Shown here: positions 39,626-50,815 of the stretch, piece after piece
Position numbering within the stretch: position 1 is the stretch's first letter
How the letters are laid out: each line of letters opens with the position of its first letter
Assembly (NCBI GenBank): GCA_022885665.1
Contig: JAGQDJ010000003.1
Span: 1-64,000 of the forward strand
DNA length: 64,000 nucleotides
Direction: 5' to 3'
Source of the DNA: Triops longicaudatus
Lineage: Eukaryota; Arthropoda; Branchiopoda; Notostraca; Triopsidae
Position numbers and translations under genes: made by a program
Notes under the pieces: model-generated
Told to the model about the DNA's origin: nothing
Databases searched by the model: none
The model's input: only the letters and a program-made list of their open reading frames with translations

Positions 39626-42600
39626 ATGGGCCAAGGTGAAGGAGCAGCGGCTGGCAGTGAAGAAGACGACGCCCGGGCCGAGAACCCTGCTTCCCAGTTA
39701 ACTTCACAATGGCTGAATCGTTTGGTGCCGCGGCCCCCGGTGCCCTTTTACAATAACTCCTCCCCTTCCGCGGTAGCTCGACGGCCTTTGCATGGCAACT
39801 TGTCGGCCCACCCTTCTCATCACAACAACACGACTCATTCATTAGCTTCCAGTTCGTCCAACCAACCACCCGCCAAGTTGGTCTGGTCTTTGACGGGTTG
39901 GCGCCGGAAATGTTTATTCGTTTTGCTCATCGTTCTCAGCACCATTGTTGTCACCAACTTGGCCCTAACACTGTGGTTGTTGCGCTCCATGCAATTCTCA
40001 CTGGTAAGTTGCTCAAACTTGGGTCCTTTCCTAACTCCTTTCCATTTCCTCGAATGCTTCCTCAAAAAAAAAAAAAAGTTAAAAAAATGTAGTACATGTA
40101 GCGATGCAGTTTAATGGAATTGACGTCGAAATGAACCCTTTTAACAATACGAGTTGGCCACCTATTCCATTAATGTTCACGGTGTAGGGCTTATTGCAAA
40201 CACTGTGTTTGCTGCTAATTCGCCAGGTGTGCCACTGAGGAAAATGAACGAGTAAGTTTGAAAGAAACCCCGCCTAGGATGGTCTCCTTTGTTTATGTTT
40301 ACCACTATCACTAGAATATCAGTGGCGTGCTCCAAAAGGTTGGTCAGTGTAGGACAGGTTGGTGCACGTTAGCTCAGTTCTTCTCTTCCAATTTGTAAAG
40401 AAGGACAAAGTGCAAAATGCCGAAATGCTGCGTACTAGACTGTGCGATCAGGAAGCGATCAGGCTGGAAGTAGCGAAGATTAATGTAGGACACTGGAGAA
40501 AAATGTCATTCAACGAGTTCCTTCAAGTTTATGCCTTACACGATTTATGGTCAATATTACTACACAAAGAAAAAGAAACCCAAGTCACTATCACATGATC
40601 TTGAGAGATTTCTAAGGTCAGTAGAGTGCATAGTGGAGATTAAAAAATAGGCGCCTTATGACAGGTCAGTGGATGCTGAAGGATGCTCGTCTCATATTGA
40701 GAACATATGTGATATCCTATTGGGAATAGCCAAGGGATACATGCTAAGGAAATCATAGAGGAATAGCAGTATGCAAACTAGAGAACTTCGAGACTATAGG
40801 CGAATACAACGAATAAAACAGTTAAGCCCGAATAAAAATTTATTTTCAAAAAATCCTAGCGACTTAAACCAGTTTCAAAGAAAAAAGTAGATTACACCCT
40901 AAAGGGTTTCAGAAGACGATCTTTGTTGCATCTCAGGGGAAATTATGGACGTCCACAGCTGGCAATGAGGAAAACAATCTGAAAGGCCATAGGAGACAAT
41001 ACGAGCTAACCTAACAAGGCTGTTAAGGCTGTTTTTAGTGTGAGAGCTTTGTTCGTGTCACCTTTGTCGCCCAAGCATGGGAGGTTTCCATGTTTTGCCA
41101 TGAAGACCGAATGGAGAACAAGGAGAATAGCTACAGAGCAAATTGTGTCAGGAGAAGCGTTGATTTGCAATCGCGGGCAATCATAGCGTCCAGTTGTCAC
41201 GCTCTCACTTAATTCTTTTTCTGAATGACTAGTGATAATGATAACAATTAACCTCATGTTACACCCAAAGCTTCCATCTTGGGATTTTCTCTCATTTTTT
41301 TCGTGAGTAAGCCATCGATCGTTCAAGCGAGAAAAAATGCTTTGAAGGGATAAGAAAAATAAAACAAGACAAAAATCGCATTTGCTTCTGATATTTCTTG
41401 CCGAGAAAACTATGGGCTTCTTTCTTTTGCGGGGAAGCAAGTTAAGTGGTTTTCGGCACTTGGAATGCTTCTTTGTCACGCCGCTTCCCACCACGAAGGA
41501 AAGAGGTCGCTAATACAGAGGCCTTTCGTTTTTGATTGACAGATGTTCTTGACGAACCTCTGTCACCAGGGGGATTCGATATAACTTAATAGAGGATTTA
41601 TTTTCTTTCTGTGTGGTTTATTCCAGGAGGGAATCGGGAACCTCAGAATCGTGGCTGGCGGAGTTCAACTGAATGGGGAGGCTATGTTCATGGATTCATT
41701 GGTGACTTCTTCGATAAGAAGTCGGAAAGGATCTTCCATCGCTTTAGAATCTTCTCATAACGTCACGCTTACCACACGAGACGCTAACGGACGGGTTTCC
41801 AATCGGCTTTACTTGGGTATGGGATTTTTTTTTATTTTTCTAAAAGAAAATGAAATAGCCTTCTATTTTCCTAAAAGAGATTTCGAGTTCTGCGAACGCA
41901 TCTTAAGCTTACGGACGATTTTTTCTGTCCGCTGTTAAAGAAAAGTATATTTGTATGTTGAAGGTGAAGATAAGTTGGAAGTCCTGGCCAAAGACTTTAG
42001 AATAACCAACGCTCGAAAAGAAACCTTATTCGCTGCTAATAAACAAGAAGTAGTCGTCGGAGCCGATACTCTTCGCGTTACGGGTAAAGTGAGAAATATT
42101 TTCATTTTTATTCACATTATTCCAGATTTTTGAAATTTTACCATTTTACGGTAGTACTCACTGACCCTTTAGATACTTGATGTTTCTAAAAACTAAAAAA
42201 ATACCTTACGAAAGCCTATTACATGGTATTTAACTATTTTTTTAATTTAGTATTCATTTCAACGTTTTAGTAATACAATATTGTAAAACCTCGTTTCAAG
42301 CTTCATATGTAATATTAACCAATATTTCATTGATTCGTAAAAAAGTCTTACGAAAGCTAATATACATGTGGATTTCAATACTGGATACGTGCAAATTGAA
42401 GATTTTCTAGCACTCCAAGTTTAAGTTCCAAGGTTTTGATTTATTTTTCGCATTGTTTCTATTTTCAGGTGAAGGTGGTGCAGTATTTAGTGGATCTGTG
42501 CAAACTCCTGTTGTACGTGCTCAACCGGGAAATGATCTCAAGTATGGCTCAGTTTCTCAACAGTTACGAACTCTTGACGAACGACACCTGTACTCTTTTC

Positions 42601-43211
42601 GCTTTCCTGACCTCTTCTAGATTAGAATCAACAACTCGGTCTTTACAAGTTACCGCGCCTTTAGGAATCGCTCTCGAGTCCCGAGCAGGCGACGTTATTG
42701 TTTCATGTCTGGGTGACATGAAACTTAGCTCCACTGGCAGTTCAGTAAGTTTTCTTTTTAGTACTACAGAAAACTAAAAACACGTCCAAAGAGGAAAAAA
42801 AATAAGAAAATGCAATAAGAATGCAAACTTGGCAAAGTAACAACGCTAGCAAAGGAACACAAACAGTGCTTTATGTCTCCAACTTTTTCAAGTTTAAGTT
42901 TTAGAAAATATTTCCCGAAATATTTTTTTCTTAAATATTTTCTCTTTGCACAGATTCGCCTAGATTCTTCGAGTATCACTATGCCAAACCTGAAAACAGC
43001 AGTCGCAACTTCCAGGATAACTCTACACGACAGCGTGCCGCCTCAGGGCAGTAATCCCTTCGCTGTTCCTAGTACCAGCACCGGCAATACCGGCAGCAGT
43101 CGCAGTAGCGTAGCGGTGCAAATATTTCAATTATGTGCCTGCAGTAGTGGTCGGTTGTTTTTGGCGCCCGCGGACGCCTTTTGCGTGGCTGATGCTTCCG
43201 TTTGTACTTAA
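39626..43211 (+). CDS. gamma/delta-type sarcoglycan
   Basis: Subunit of the sarcoglycan part of the dystrophin-glycoprotein complex, a type II membrane glycoprotein of muscle and other cells. Predicted exons 39626-40003, 41627-41816, 41964-42083, 42469-42541, 42621-42744, 42954-43211 (380 aa). The cytoplasmic N-terminus is long, Ser/Asn/Pro-rich and about 95 residues, longer than the roughly 35 of vertebrate proteins. TM at about 96-120 (CLFVLLIVLSTIVVTNLALT). The extracellular part shows the sarcoglycan beta-solenoid pattern: GNLRIVAGGVQLNGEA, IALESSHNVTLTTRDANGR, GADTLRV, APLGIALESRAGDVI and LSSTGSSIRLDSSSI. It ends in the diagnostic C-terminal Cys cluster (C356, C358, C372, C379). Intron 1 is 1.6 kb. 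Gamma and delta forms cannot be told apart by eye; invertebrates usually have one combined gene. Confidence 0.92.
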
Positions 43212-46200
43212 GAGATGGCGCTAGCATCTCCATTTCAACTCAAATTCAAACTGGCAATTTTTTCCAGCCAAAAAATTTTAATGAATGGTTACGTGAGACA
43301 GAAACTCTCTCTTTGGAGGAGAAGTATTATGTCAGAATACAGAGTGCCTATTATCTGTTATTTAAAGAAACAATTGAAAGTTTTTAAATGGCCTTTCTCA
43401 GTTGAAAATCTTCATTAAATCCTTACAGGAATGCACAAGAAAATGGAACTCGTGGACCTGTCAACAATAATCGCTATTTTGAAGGGTGTTTCAATTACGA
43501 GGAATTTGAACTTAAACCCAAAATCTTCCAATCGTCAAACAGATTAATATGCGATCTTCCCTTCCTGGAAATTTTTTCAATGAACATGACGAAAAGCATA
43601 CCGATTTAAGTTTCACATCTCTGTATCGTGAAAGGATCTTTGTGAACAACGCACATTTTCACGCTAGAATCTCATTAAACTCGACAACGGATTCAAATGA
43701 AACACGTATCAATTCTAAAACATACAAGTCCTGTGGCAAAACAAACCGAATTCTAATTTCTCGCTTACGATTTATTATCTTAATTTCCTTAACTCTTGAC
43801 ACACAATTTAATTTGTTTCTGAATTATTACATAACGATCTGAATTATTACATTACATAACAATGATGCGAATTTCCTGACGCTTTCGAAACTCAAGTAGG
43901 GAATACATTACATTCAACTATCTATGTCTTTACATTCAACTACTTATGTATGATATTTTCGCCTTTGACGAGGGATTGGTTTTGAGTTTGAGTCGTCATG
44001 TGTTTTTTCTTTCTTGACTACGGAGTGCTCCCCTCAAAAAACCTTAAACCAAAGACACTGAGAATTTGCCTAGAAAGTCTCTTTCTTTCAACTTTTTTTT
44101 GCTACAAAATATGTGAAAACAGAAATCAGTTTTGATACCCTTCAGTTTATTTCAATGTATAGTTGAGAAGCAGTCAGTTCCTTCGCTTTCCCTTTAAAGG
44201 TTCAGTTATAATGTTCAGAATAACTCTATCTGCCGGTAATGGCAGACATAGCTTATCAACATTTTACTGTAAAATACACAAATAATACTGAAACCGTATT
44301 CACAAAACTTTTCGCGCGATATTCAAGGTAAATTCCCCAATTTTGAGTTACGACCTACCCTAATGTTTGCCATTTCCGTGCTTGTGGCGTAAAAACGTTC
44401 GATGGCGTGGGGAAAATTACTGTGCTTGTAGTGCCATCTATATGACAGCGTGGTCCCTAGCTCAGGTGCACGTCTCTTAAAAGTCACGATAGAAACCTTC
44501 CCACTACTTACTTGTACGAAGATTGGACGTTTCATTAAAACAATCCTTAAAGAAAAGATTAAGACTCGGCCTGTCAAAAGTTTCCTATCTTCGTTAACTA
44601 CAGCTTCGCTTTTCTCTCCCAGCGGAATCATTTCGTTCAGACTCTGGTCCAATATTACGTCTTATCTAGTTCCATTGACATCATACCGGATCTGTCAAAC
44701 GGATTAGACCGTGCCGAAACCTCCTACTCCATACTGTCGTCACCAATCCTTACTACAAGTCCCTCAATATCCCTTTTTCTCTCTTTTTTCTTTTCTTTTC
44801 TTAGTGTCTATTAAAAAAAATATTGTACCAGAGCAATAAAACTGTGACCCCAACCATCTCTTACGTCACCCACTACGCGTTCTAGCCAACATTCCACCTC
44901 TTCCACCGCAACATACGGTGCTATAGCGGCACCGGATAGTGGAAGAGTTATAAACGCGATATCTGATATCGCTCATCTTAGGTGACAAGTATACGAGATG
45001 GGGGCTTGACAGGCCCTTGAACAATACCTGTTCTTCATATGGCTATTACTTCCCGCCAGCGCTTCTGTATAAAAGTACCAGCTCCAGGTCTCCCAGGTAT
45101 CAGTCTTTCGTTCCCAGTACCGGAGTTACGAGCCTTGCACACTTCCATAAGGTCTGTTTTCCTTCAACAAAAAGCTTTCGTGCGCAGTTTTTCGTCCAAG
45201 TTCTTTCAAAGTAAGTGCCAGGCTTTTTTTTTCTTTTTTCCTTGCTCCTCATTAATTAAGAATTAAAGGTAATAAATCCTCACCGGAACTGCGTGAGTTA
45301 TCTCTGATTAACGGATGGGCTGAGATTTGTTGGAAAAAGGGAGGCTCGTACCATAAGGTACTCTCTCGCCCCCCCCCCCACATACACACAAATCTCGCTT
45401 AATCCTCAGGTTAGGGCCTGCTTGATTGTTACCTGATTACCACACGCCCGAACTTGTGTAAAAGGTGTTGTTTAACTCTCGCTGATTGTTTCTTTGTAGT
45501 CTTTTATGGCTGCGCGTGCAAACAAGGCGGTATTCGTTATTAAAAAACACAAATCTCTTGTTCCCTACGGCAAACAAGGGTTCATAACAATCCGCTTTTC
45601 TTCTTTACGTCTTCTAATGAGGCTCACAGAACGTGAACATTCACAAAAAGTGCTCGATTCATAATAACTTTTAACATCTCCATAAAATTCTTTGAAGTTT
45701 CCTCAACTCCCGAAAATTCAAGCCTACCTGTCGCTCCTATTTCTTTTTTCTTAAGCGAACAAGATTAAATCCGACATTTTTCCCCGAATTCTTGGAAAAT
45801 TCGGTGAAAACGGGAACATCTTTTAGGCATTTTTAAGAGATAGAGTCGTGGGAGTAATTAAATTTCTTTCGTCTTAGGTCAACGCTCGCGAGGCAGATGT
45901 TGAACAATAGCCAACGCATTACGACTAGCGAATTAAATCAGTTACGAGAGCTAATCCTACTCTTGTGTTTAGGGGGGGGGGGGGTGACAGGGGGAAATAA
46001 GAATTTCTGCGCCTAATTCTACGAGCAAGAAAAACAAGGAAATGACATTTTGAGCGCGAAAAACGGAAAAGCCGGTCGACAAAACGAGAACACCTGTTGT
46101 TTGGGAGGAAAGGGTGGAGGGTTGGGGGTCACCAAGCTTATTACGCACCCTCACCCGCCCTCTCCATTGTTAATCAATGACAATCACTTCTGGTGTGAGA

Positions 46201-46780
46201 ACATAGGTCTAAACGAGTCTGGGAACCAAGACTCAAAAAAGACACCAAACTGGAAAAGTACACCAAACTACGGGACAATTTAGACAATAACAGGGGTAAA
46301 AAATTGCACGGTACAGAAACTGAAAACGTTGCTCGAAAAAAAGGCTGAAATATGTACAACAATGACACACTTTGCCTATTTTTCACTCAAAAGCTTTTGG
46401 CCCTCTGAACTTTGAAAACTCGTAAATATTTCGCCAACTTTTGACAACAATGGTGGGTATTTTCTTGCCAAGCTTCCTAGAACTCCCAAATATTGTAATT
46501 GTTGACGAGATTTATTCCTGGCATTTATCTTCCCTGTACAAAAGAATGGAAAATTGCCTGTCTCCGAAATTAAAGCAAAAAATACGCAGGAATTAATTAC
46601 AGCCTATCCAAACGTTTCCTTCTGTCAACAAAATTCCGTGCCTTTATTATTTTTCAAAGAATTCTTACTCAAAATTAAAAATGTTTGAGAGGCTTTATTC
46701 CGATCGAGAGCTTAACTTAACGAGTGAAAAATGTGTCAACGCTGCAGCAATTTGTTAACGTTGCAGACAGGTTCCTCGAG
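43212..46780. other. intergenic between sarcoglycan and calcitonin-type gene
   Basis: Holds the sarcoglycan 3' UTR. Short local duplications (TGAATTATTACAT twice at about 43821-43853; TTACATTCAACTA twice at about 43910-43945), C and G homopolymer runs (about 45370, 45972) and a 17-bp palindrome at 44956-44972. No gene supported. Confidence 0.45.
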
Positions 46781-46834
46781 GTAAAAGAGAAGGCCCCGCC
46801 CCCTTTTGGCCCCCGGGGCGCTGGGACGGGCTTG

Positions 46835-46842
46835 TATATAAA
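46835..46842 (+). promoter_or_regulatory. TATA box of the calcitonin-type gene
   Basis: TATATAAA sits just after a GC-rich stretch with a GC box (GCCCCGCCC, about 46793-46801). Transcription would start near 46866, giving a non-coding leader exon that ends at a consensus donor (GTAAGT, 46973). The next exon starts after TTTTAG at 47343, three bases before the ATG. Confidence 0.65.
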
Positions 46843-47345
46843 GCAGCGAACCTGAACCAGCAAGTGTGTCACTGTTCTACCTGAGTTTTCCGTGAAAAGC
46901 GGCTCACTTCTGCTGAACCTCCGTTTTTGGCTCGACACGAAGATTTGTCCCATTGCGTCATAGCGGTTTGCTGTAAGTGTTAGTAGCGAGATTAGTTGAC
47001 GCGTAATTTCCAACGTAACAGTTTTGTCCATCCAATTCCCCTGGGAAAAACGCCATACGGTTTACTAGCATACTACCAGTACCAAGAGTTTACGACCTTT
47101 GGTTCGATTCGCACTGACGGTGTTATTACTATTACGCTAGAATTACGGTTTTTAGCACAATTGCTGTTTAGATTGCAGTATTGATGTTCAGTTAACTGGC
47201 TGAAACTGAGATTTTATTTACGTGCTTAAACTTTATTGTGCTTTCTAATTTTTTTTACTATTGTTTTACATATTACTATTTTTTTTTTAGATTTGTTTAG
47301 ATATTTCTATTATTATTATTAGTATTCTTATTTTTATTTTAGGGG

Positions 47346-49781
47346 ATGGGAATGGCTCGGTATTTAAGCTTGACGGTCTTCTGCTTGGCAGCAATGGCCT
47401 TCTTGGGCGTCCAAGCCAGTAATGCGGATAATGCCCAACTCCAAGAAATAATCGAAAGGTAAAGCAGTTCAGTGTTCAAATTTCGCTAAGCTTTTCAATT
47501 TAATATCATGCTGTGTGTCGAAGCAGTTTTCCTTTAAAGAGACCGTGTTGACCTTTGTCGATAAACTCGACAAAAACTTTACAAACTCTGAAAATGTGAA
47601 TTCCAATCTATTTCTACATTTCTGTGAACACTTCGATTTCCATTAATCATTTTGGTATTTTCTTTTGCGTTTGTATATGTTATGACTTACTCTCAATTGT
47701 AACTGCTCTATAAAATTAAAATTTCTAAATTTCCTTGAATTTCTGCTCTGAATTATATGGCTTTTTATACTCACTTTCCATATTTTTATTGAATTCTTTA
47801 CGTTAGAGCCTTAATAACAGCCCTATTTCTCCCTTAAACCCACCTCGTTATGCTCTTACTACTGAAATGTCTCCTGTTTGCATGTAATAATGTTGGTCGT
47901 GTTTAACTGAAGCTCTGGTTATATTTGACTTTGTGCCTCAATTTTGTTTTCTACGAATGTTTTGATTACTTTTGTGTTCACTTCCAACTCTGAAGTCATT
48001 TCTGCTCCTATTTCCGCATGTTTCAACATGTTTCCTGGTTTTCTTCCTTGTCTTACAATATTCCAATATTTTTTTTAACATTTGCATACCAGGATTCATT
48101 TCAATACCTTTTCATAGCTGTGTTATTCTAGAAATCCAACTCTGCCTTTATATTTCTACCAGCTATTAATGCAATTTCTACCCTCGTTTTCTACTTTCAT
48201 TGCTTTCTTTACATTATCTTCCAATTTTTTCCAACAATTTGCACAACTCTCAAAATACTACTCCTATTTCTGTCATTATTTCTATCTTGTGCTTTCGTAC
48301 ATGGAATTTTTCCCCCATTTCTTCTGTATTTTAAAACACCCAATTTCGAAATCACGGATGTTGACACACATTTCGGAATGTTTTCCTTCCTTATTTCTTT
48401 CCCTTCCCTTATTTTGGTACTGATTCGTCGCTCTACCGACCATAATTGCATTTGGTTGCCCACGTAGATTTTCCAATGCATTTTCATTTTACTTGAGTAC
48501 CTTTGCCTGTAAAACTTCCAGAATTCCCAATGTTCGCTGACATTTCTTGGGCTCAACTTCCCTGCAAACTCACCACATAAAAAACTGTCACACCTTCGTG
48601 ATCTCAACCCAACAATACATGTTTCCAAGCTTGAAAACAATCCATTACCACCAAGTTTGCATGCTGAACCTCCAATTCGTCCCGTCAGCGATTTTCCTAG
48701 TCCATTTTCGCCTCCGAACCAACTTGGAGCCAAAATCTTTGATTTCTCCTTGATTTGGCCCCAAACGTTTACTCCGTTTACGATCAGTTTCCCGAAACTT
48801 TTTCTTCGCTGTACTCTAAGCCGTGTTGTGAGTAAACACCTTAATTTACCGGCTTGCTCGTTTGCATGGCAACCCAAATTGAAAACTCGCTCACCATCCG
48901 CTTTGGCGCTGTAATTACGAATTGCCTTTCCTTCAACAGCGAACGTGTTTTCGATCTTTGCACTAATTTTTCCAGGCACCTCAAGCACATCGACACGAAT
49001 CGTCAAACCTTATCTCTGCTCAAGGAACTCATCCAAGGCATGGATGACGAAATGCAACAAGTGAGGTTCGTAATTCCAACATTTTATATTTATTTTGATT
49101 ATTCTTACAAAATTCGGGGACAGCTAAAGTCTCCCGTCCCTTTTTAACCAGATATTTACTGAAAATTTAATTCATTAAGAGTAGATCCTACCTTTCGATT
49201 AACTGAATTATTACCAGTACGCAATATTTCATTGATAACTTTTCAAAAAAAAATATTATTTTTAATCTTAAGTTTAATTCTTATAATTTGTTAAAACTTT
49301 TTCTTTTAACCTTTGTTGTTTTTTCTTCATATTTTTTTTCACCTTACTGATTCCATGTCAATAGCAACAGAGACGCAACAAAAATGTTAACGTAAATTTC
49401 TAACTTTTATTTAGGAAACGCACTTGCTACTTCAACGCGGGGATGTCGCACAGCTGCGATTACAAAGAAGTGATCGGCGCCGTGGACGAAGCCAACTACT
49501 GGAGTTCGGAAATGAGTCCCGGCAGGCGAAAGCGATTCTCGCAATACTACCCTAACCGGTCCAGTGCTGCCACCTACAGGCCACAGAGTCCCCGCTTCCT
49601 CCAACAGGCTGAAAACGAGCCTCGGGCTGAAACTCATCCCAGCGCTGCTGACATAACCCCAGAATTGGACCCCGCCGTTTCACACCCTGCCTGGAAATCC
49701 GATCTCCACGTTGCTTACGCCCTCGTACCGGCAGAAAGAGCACCCAAGAGCTCGGGAGAGCCTCCGGCACAAACACTCTGA
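47346..49781 (+). CDS. calcitonin-type neuropeptide precursor, isoform with first hormone exon
   Basis: Predicted exons 47346-47458, 48976-49065, 49415-49781 (189 aa). A signal peptide (MGMARYLSLTVFCLAAMAF... VQA) leads a short acidic/amphipathic spacer ending in MDDEMQQVRKR. The mature peptide follows, beginning TCYFNAGMSHSCDYKEVIG and ending YWSSEMSPG before RRKR. Cleavage at RKR and RRKR plus C-terminal Gly gives a 33-residue peptide with an N-terminal disulfide ring (Cys-8 residues-Cys) and a C-terminal Pro-amide. Those are the defining features of calcitonins and of calcitonin-type peptides reported in arthropods and other invertebrates, which signal through calcitonin-like GPCRs. About 75 residues of unconserved tail follow. 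The exon junction was chosen so that AG|G gives the RKR site; the alternative donor five bases earlier loses it. The CYFN motif also recalls allatostatin C, but the ring size and amidated Pro do not fit. Confidence 0.82.
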
Positions 49782-50092
49782 CCAAAATCACCTTCTCTTC
49801 CCTCGCCTCTCTCTTCTTCTCAACAATGGACGAACGTAAACCTTATCTCATAAACAGGTCTCTCCCAACAAAGCTTTTTGCGTCCTTTATGCAACCAAAA
49901 CACTTACGCGTCCTTTATGCATGATCTTATACCACGGAAAAAGAGAAAACACGCAGCCAAGAAACCTCGCACCAACCATCTTCATAAAGTCTTATCGCAA
50001 ATGTTGCAAGAATGTTCCGAAAGTTGTAAAACTTGCATTAGCGTTTTCTGAAGTGGTCTGCTTTATGAAAAGAGCCTTCTGTTGTTGTGCAG

Positions 50093-50300
50093 GAACAAAG
50101 CAGATTTCGCATTCTTGACGCGCCACTGCGCTGCTGCGCCCAAAAGTCCGCTTTGCGTCGTTGCGCACCAATTGGTCCTCAGGGCCAGGATCAGTACTCG
50201 CGATTCTTGCGTAACAATGGGCAACGACTGCGACAATGGAGAATGGATTTACGGCGGGGGCGATTACTATTTCTGGGACAACAATGGACCCGGCCGTTAG
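50093..50300 (+). CDS. alternative last exon: second calcitonin-type peptide
   Basis: After a pyrimidine-rich acceptor (GTTGTTGTGCAG ending 50092), this exon reads open in exactly the phase left by exon 48976-49065. Splicing the first two calcitonin-gene exons to it would give a 136-aa precursor. Its end encodes a Cys-ring peptide: DSCVTMGNDCDNGEW, then YYFWDNNGPGR and stop. A C-terminal Pro-Gly-Arg predicts Pro-amide, as in the first hormone exon, and the CD...YW...PG pattern is shared between the two. The ring is shorter (six residues between the cysteines). Possible processing sites upstream are RAR and the single Arg of STR. I infer mutually exclusive 3' exons; a separate small gene is less likely because no signal peptide precedes it. 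Confidence 0.65.
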
Positions 50301-50448
50301 ACTACTTTACCGCAGAGAAAAAGCGTTTTTTTTTCTTTCCGAAACAGGGTTGGCATCAAACTTTTCGCTTTTCAAACTGGGAAAGCTTTTCGCTTTTAAT
50401 GATATGTTTGAAATTCCTTAAATACTCTGAAACTTTGAAACTACAGGA
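50301..50448. other. 3' region of calcitonin-type gene
   Basis: Short T-rich stretch after the second hormone exon, probably 3' UTR. No clear AATAAA was seen. Confidence 0.3.
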
Positions 50449-50620
50449 CTTGAAATCAATATCGCCCAAAACTGCCCAATGGCCTTCGGAAATGAGCTTG
50501 ATGTCCGCAACCCCTTCAGGATTTAACAGGATATTTTTTCTCCCAAGCGTAGTATGGAGGGGGGATTTGAAGCCAGGTCGAATTCGCAAGTCTTTAGCCT
50601 TTCATTGCCATTAGGGCGAT
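50449..50620 (-). repeat. dispersed repeat, inverted copy of 35907-36105
   Basis: The reverse complement begins ATCGCCCTAATGGCAATGAA and runs through TCCTGTTAAATCCTGAAGGG to GGGCGATATTGATTTC, matching the other copy with scattered substitutions. It lies just downstream of the second hormone exon, so it may form part of that transcript's 3' UTR. Confidence 0.8.
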
Positions 50621-50639
50621 CCGTTTTTCAAATATTTTC

Positions 50640-50815
50640 AAGTAATTGTCAATGAAAACCAAACAAGCTCTTTTACCTAACGCTACGGCAGTTGCGGCAG
50701 CGTGTTTCCAAGCTTTTCGAACGCTTTTGACCCGCAACCCACGCTTGAGTCACAGGTGGCGTGCGGTTAGCATGGCGCTAGTTTGTTTGAGTCGTTTTTA
50801 ACAAGAAGCAGTGTC
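50640..50815 (+). mobile_element. MITE, copy 3
   Basis: Same orientation and interior as the element at 9369-9548: CCTAACGCTACGGCAGTTGC, then ACGCTTTTGACCCGC, GTCACAGGTGGCGTGCGGTT. Ends GTCAATGAAAACCAAAC and, reverse-complemented, CACTGCTTCTTGTTAAAAAC are diverged terminal repeats. Exact ends are uncertain. Confidence 0.7.

Noticed and set aside
41006..41494. 162-codon minus-strand open frame in sarcoglycan intron 1
   Set aside because: No domain, no splice or start support, composition like neighbouring non-coding DNA.
47095..47125. tRNA B-box-like GGTTCGATTC
   Set aside because: No matching A box or cloverleaf could be drawn upstream; it lies in the leader intron of the calcitonin-type gene.
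49415..49560. Allatostatin C identity for the CYFN peptide
   Set aside because: Allatostatin C rings have six residues between the cysteines and end at or near the second Cys. This peptide has eight, with a long tail and a Pro-amide signal, fitting calcitonin-type.
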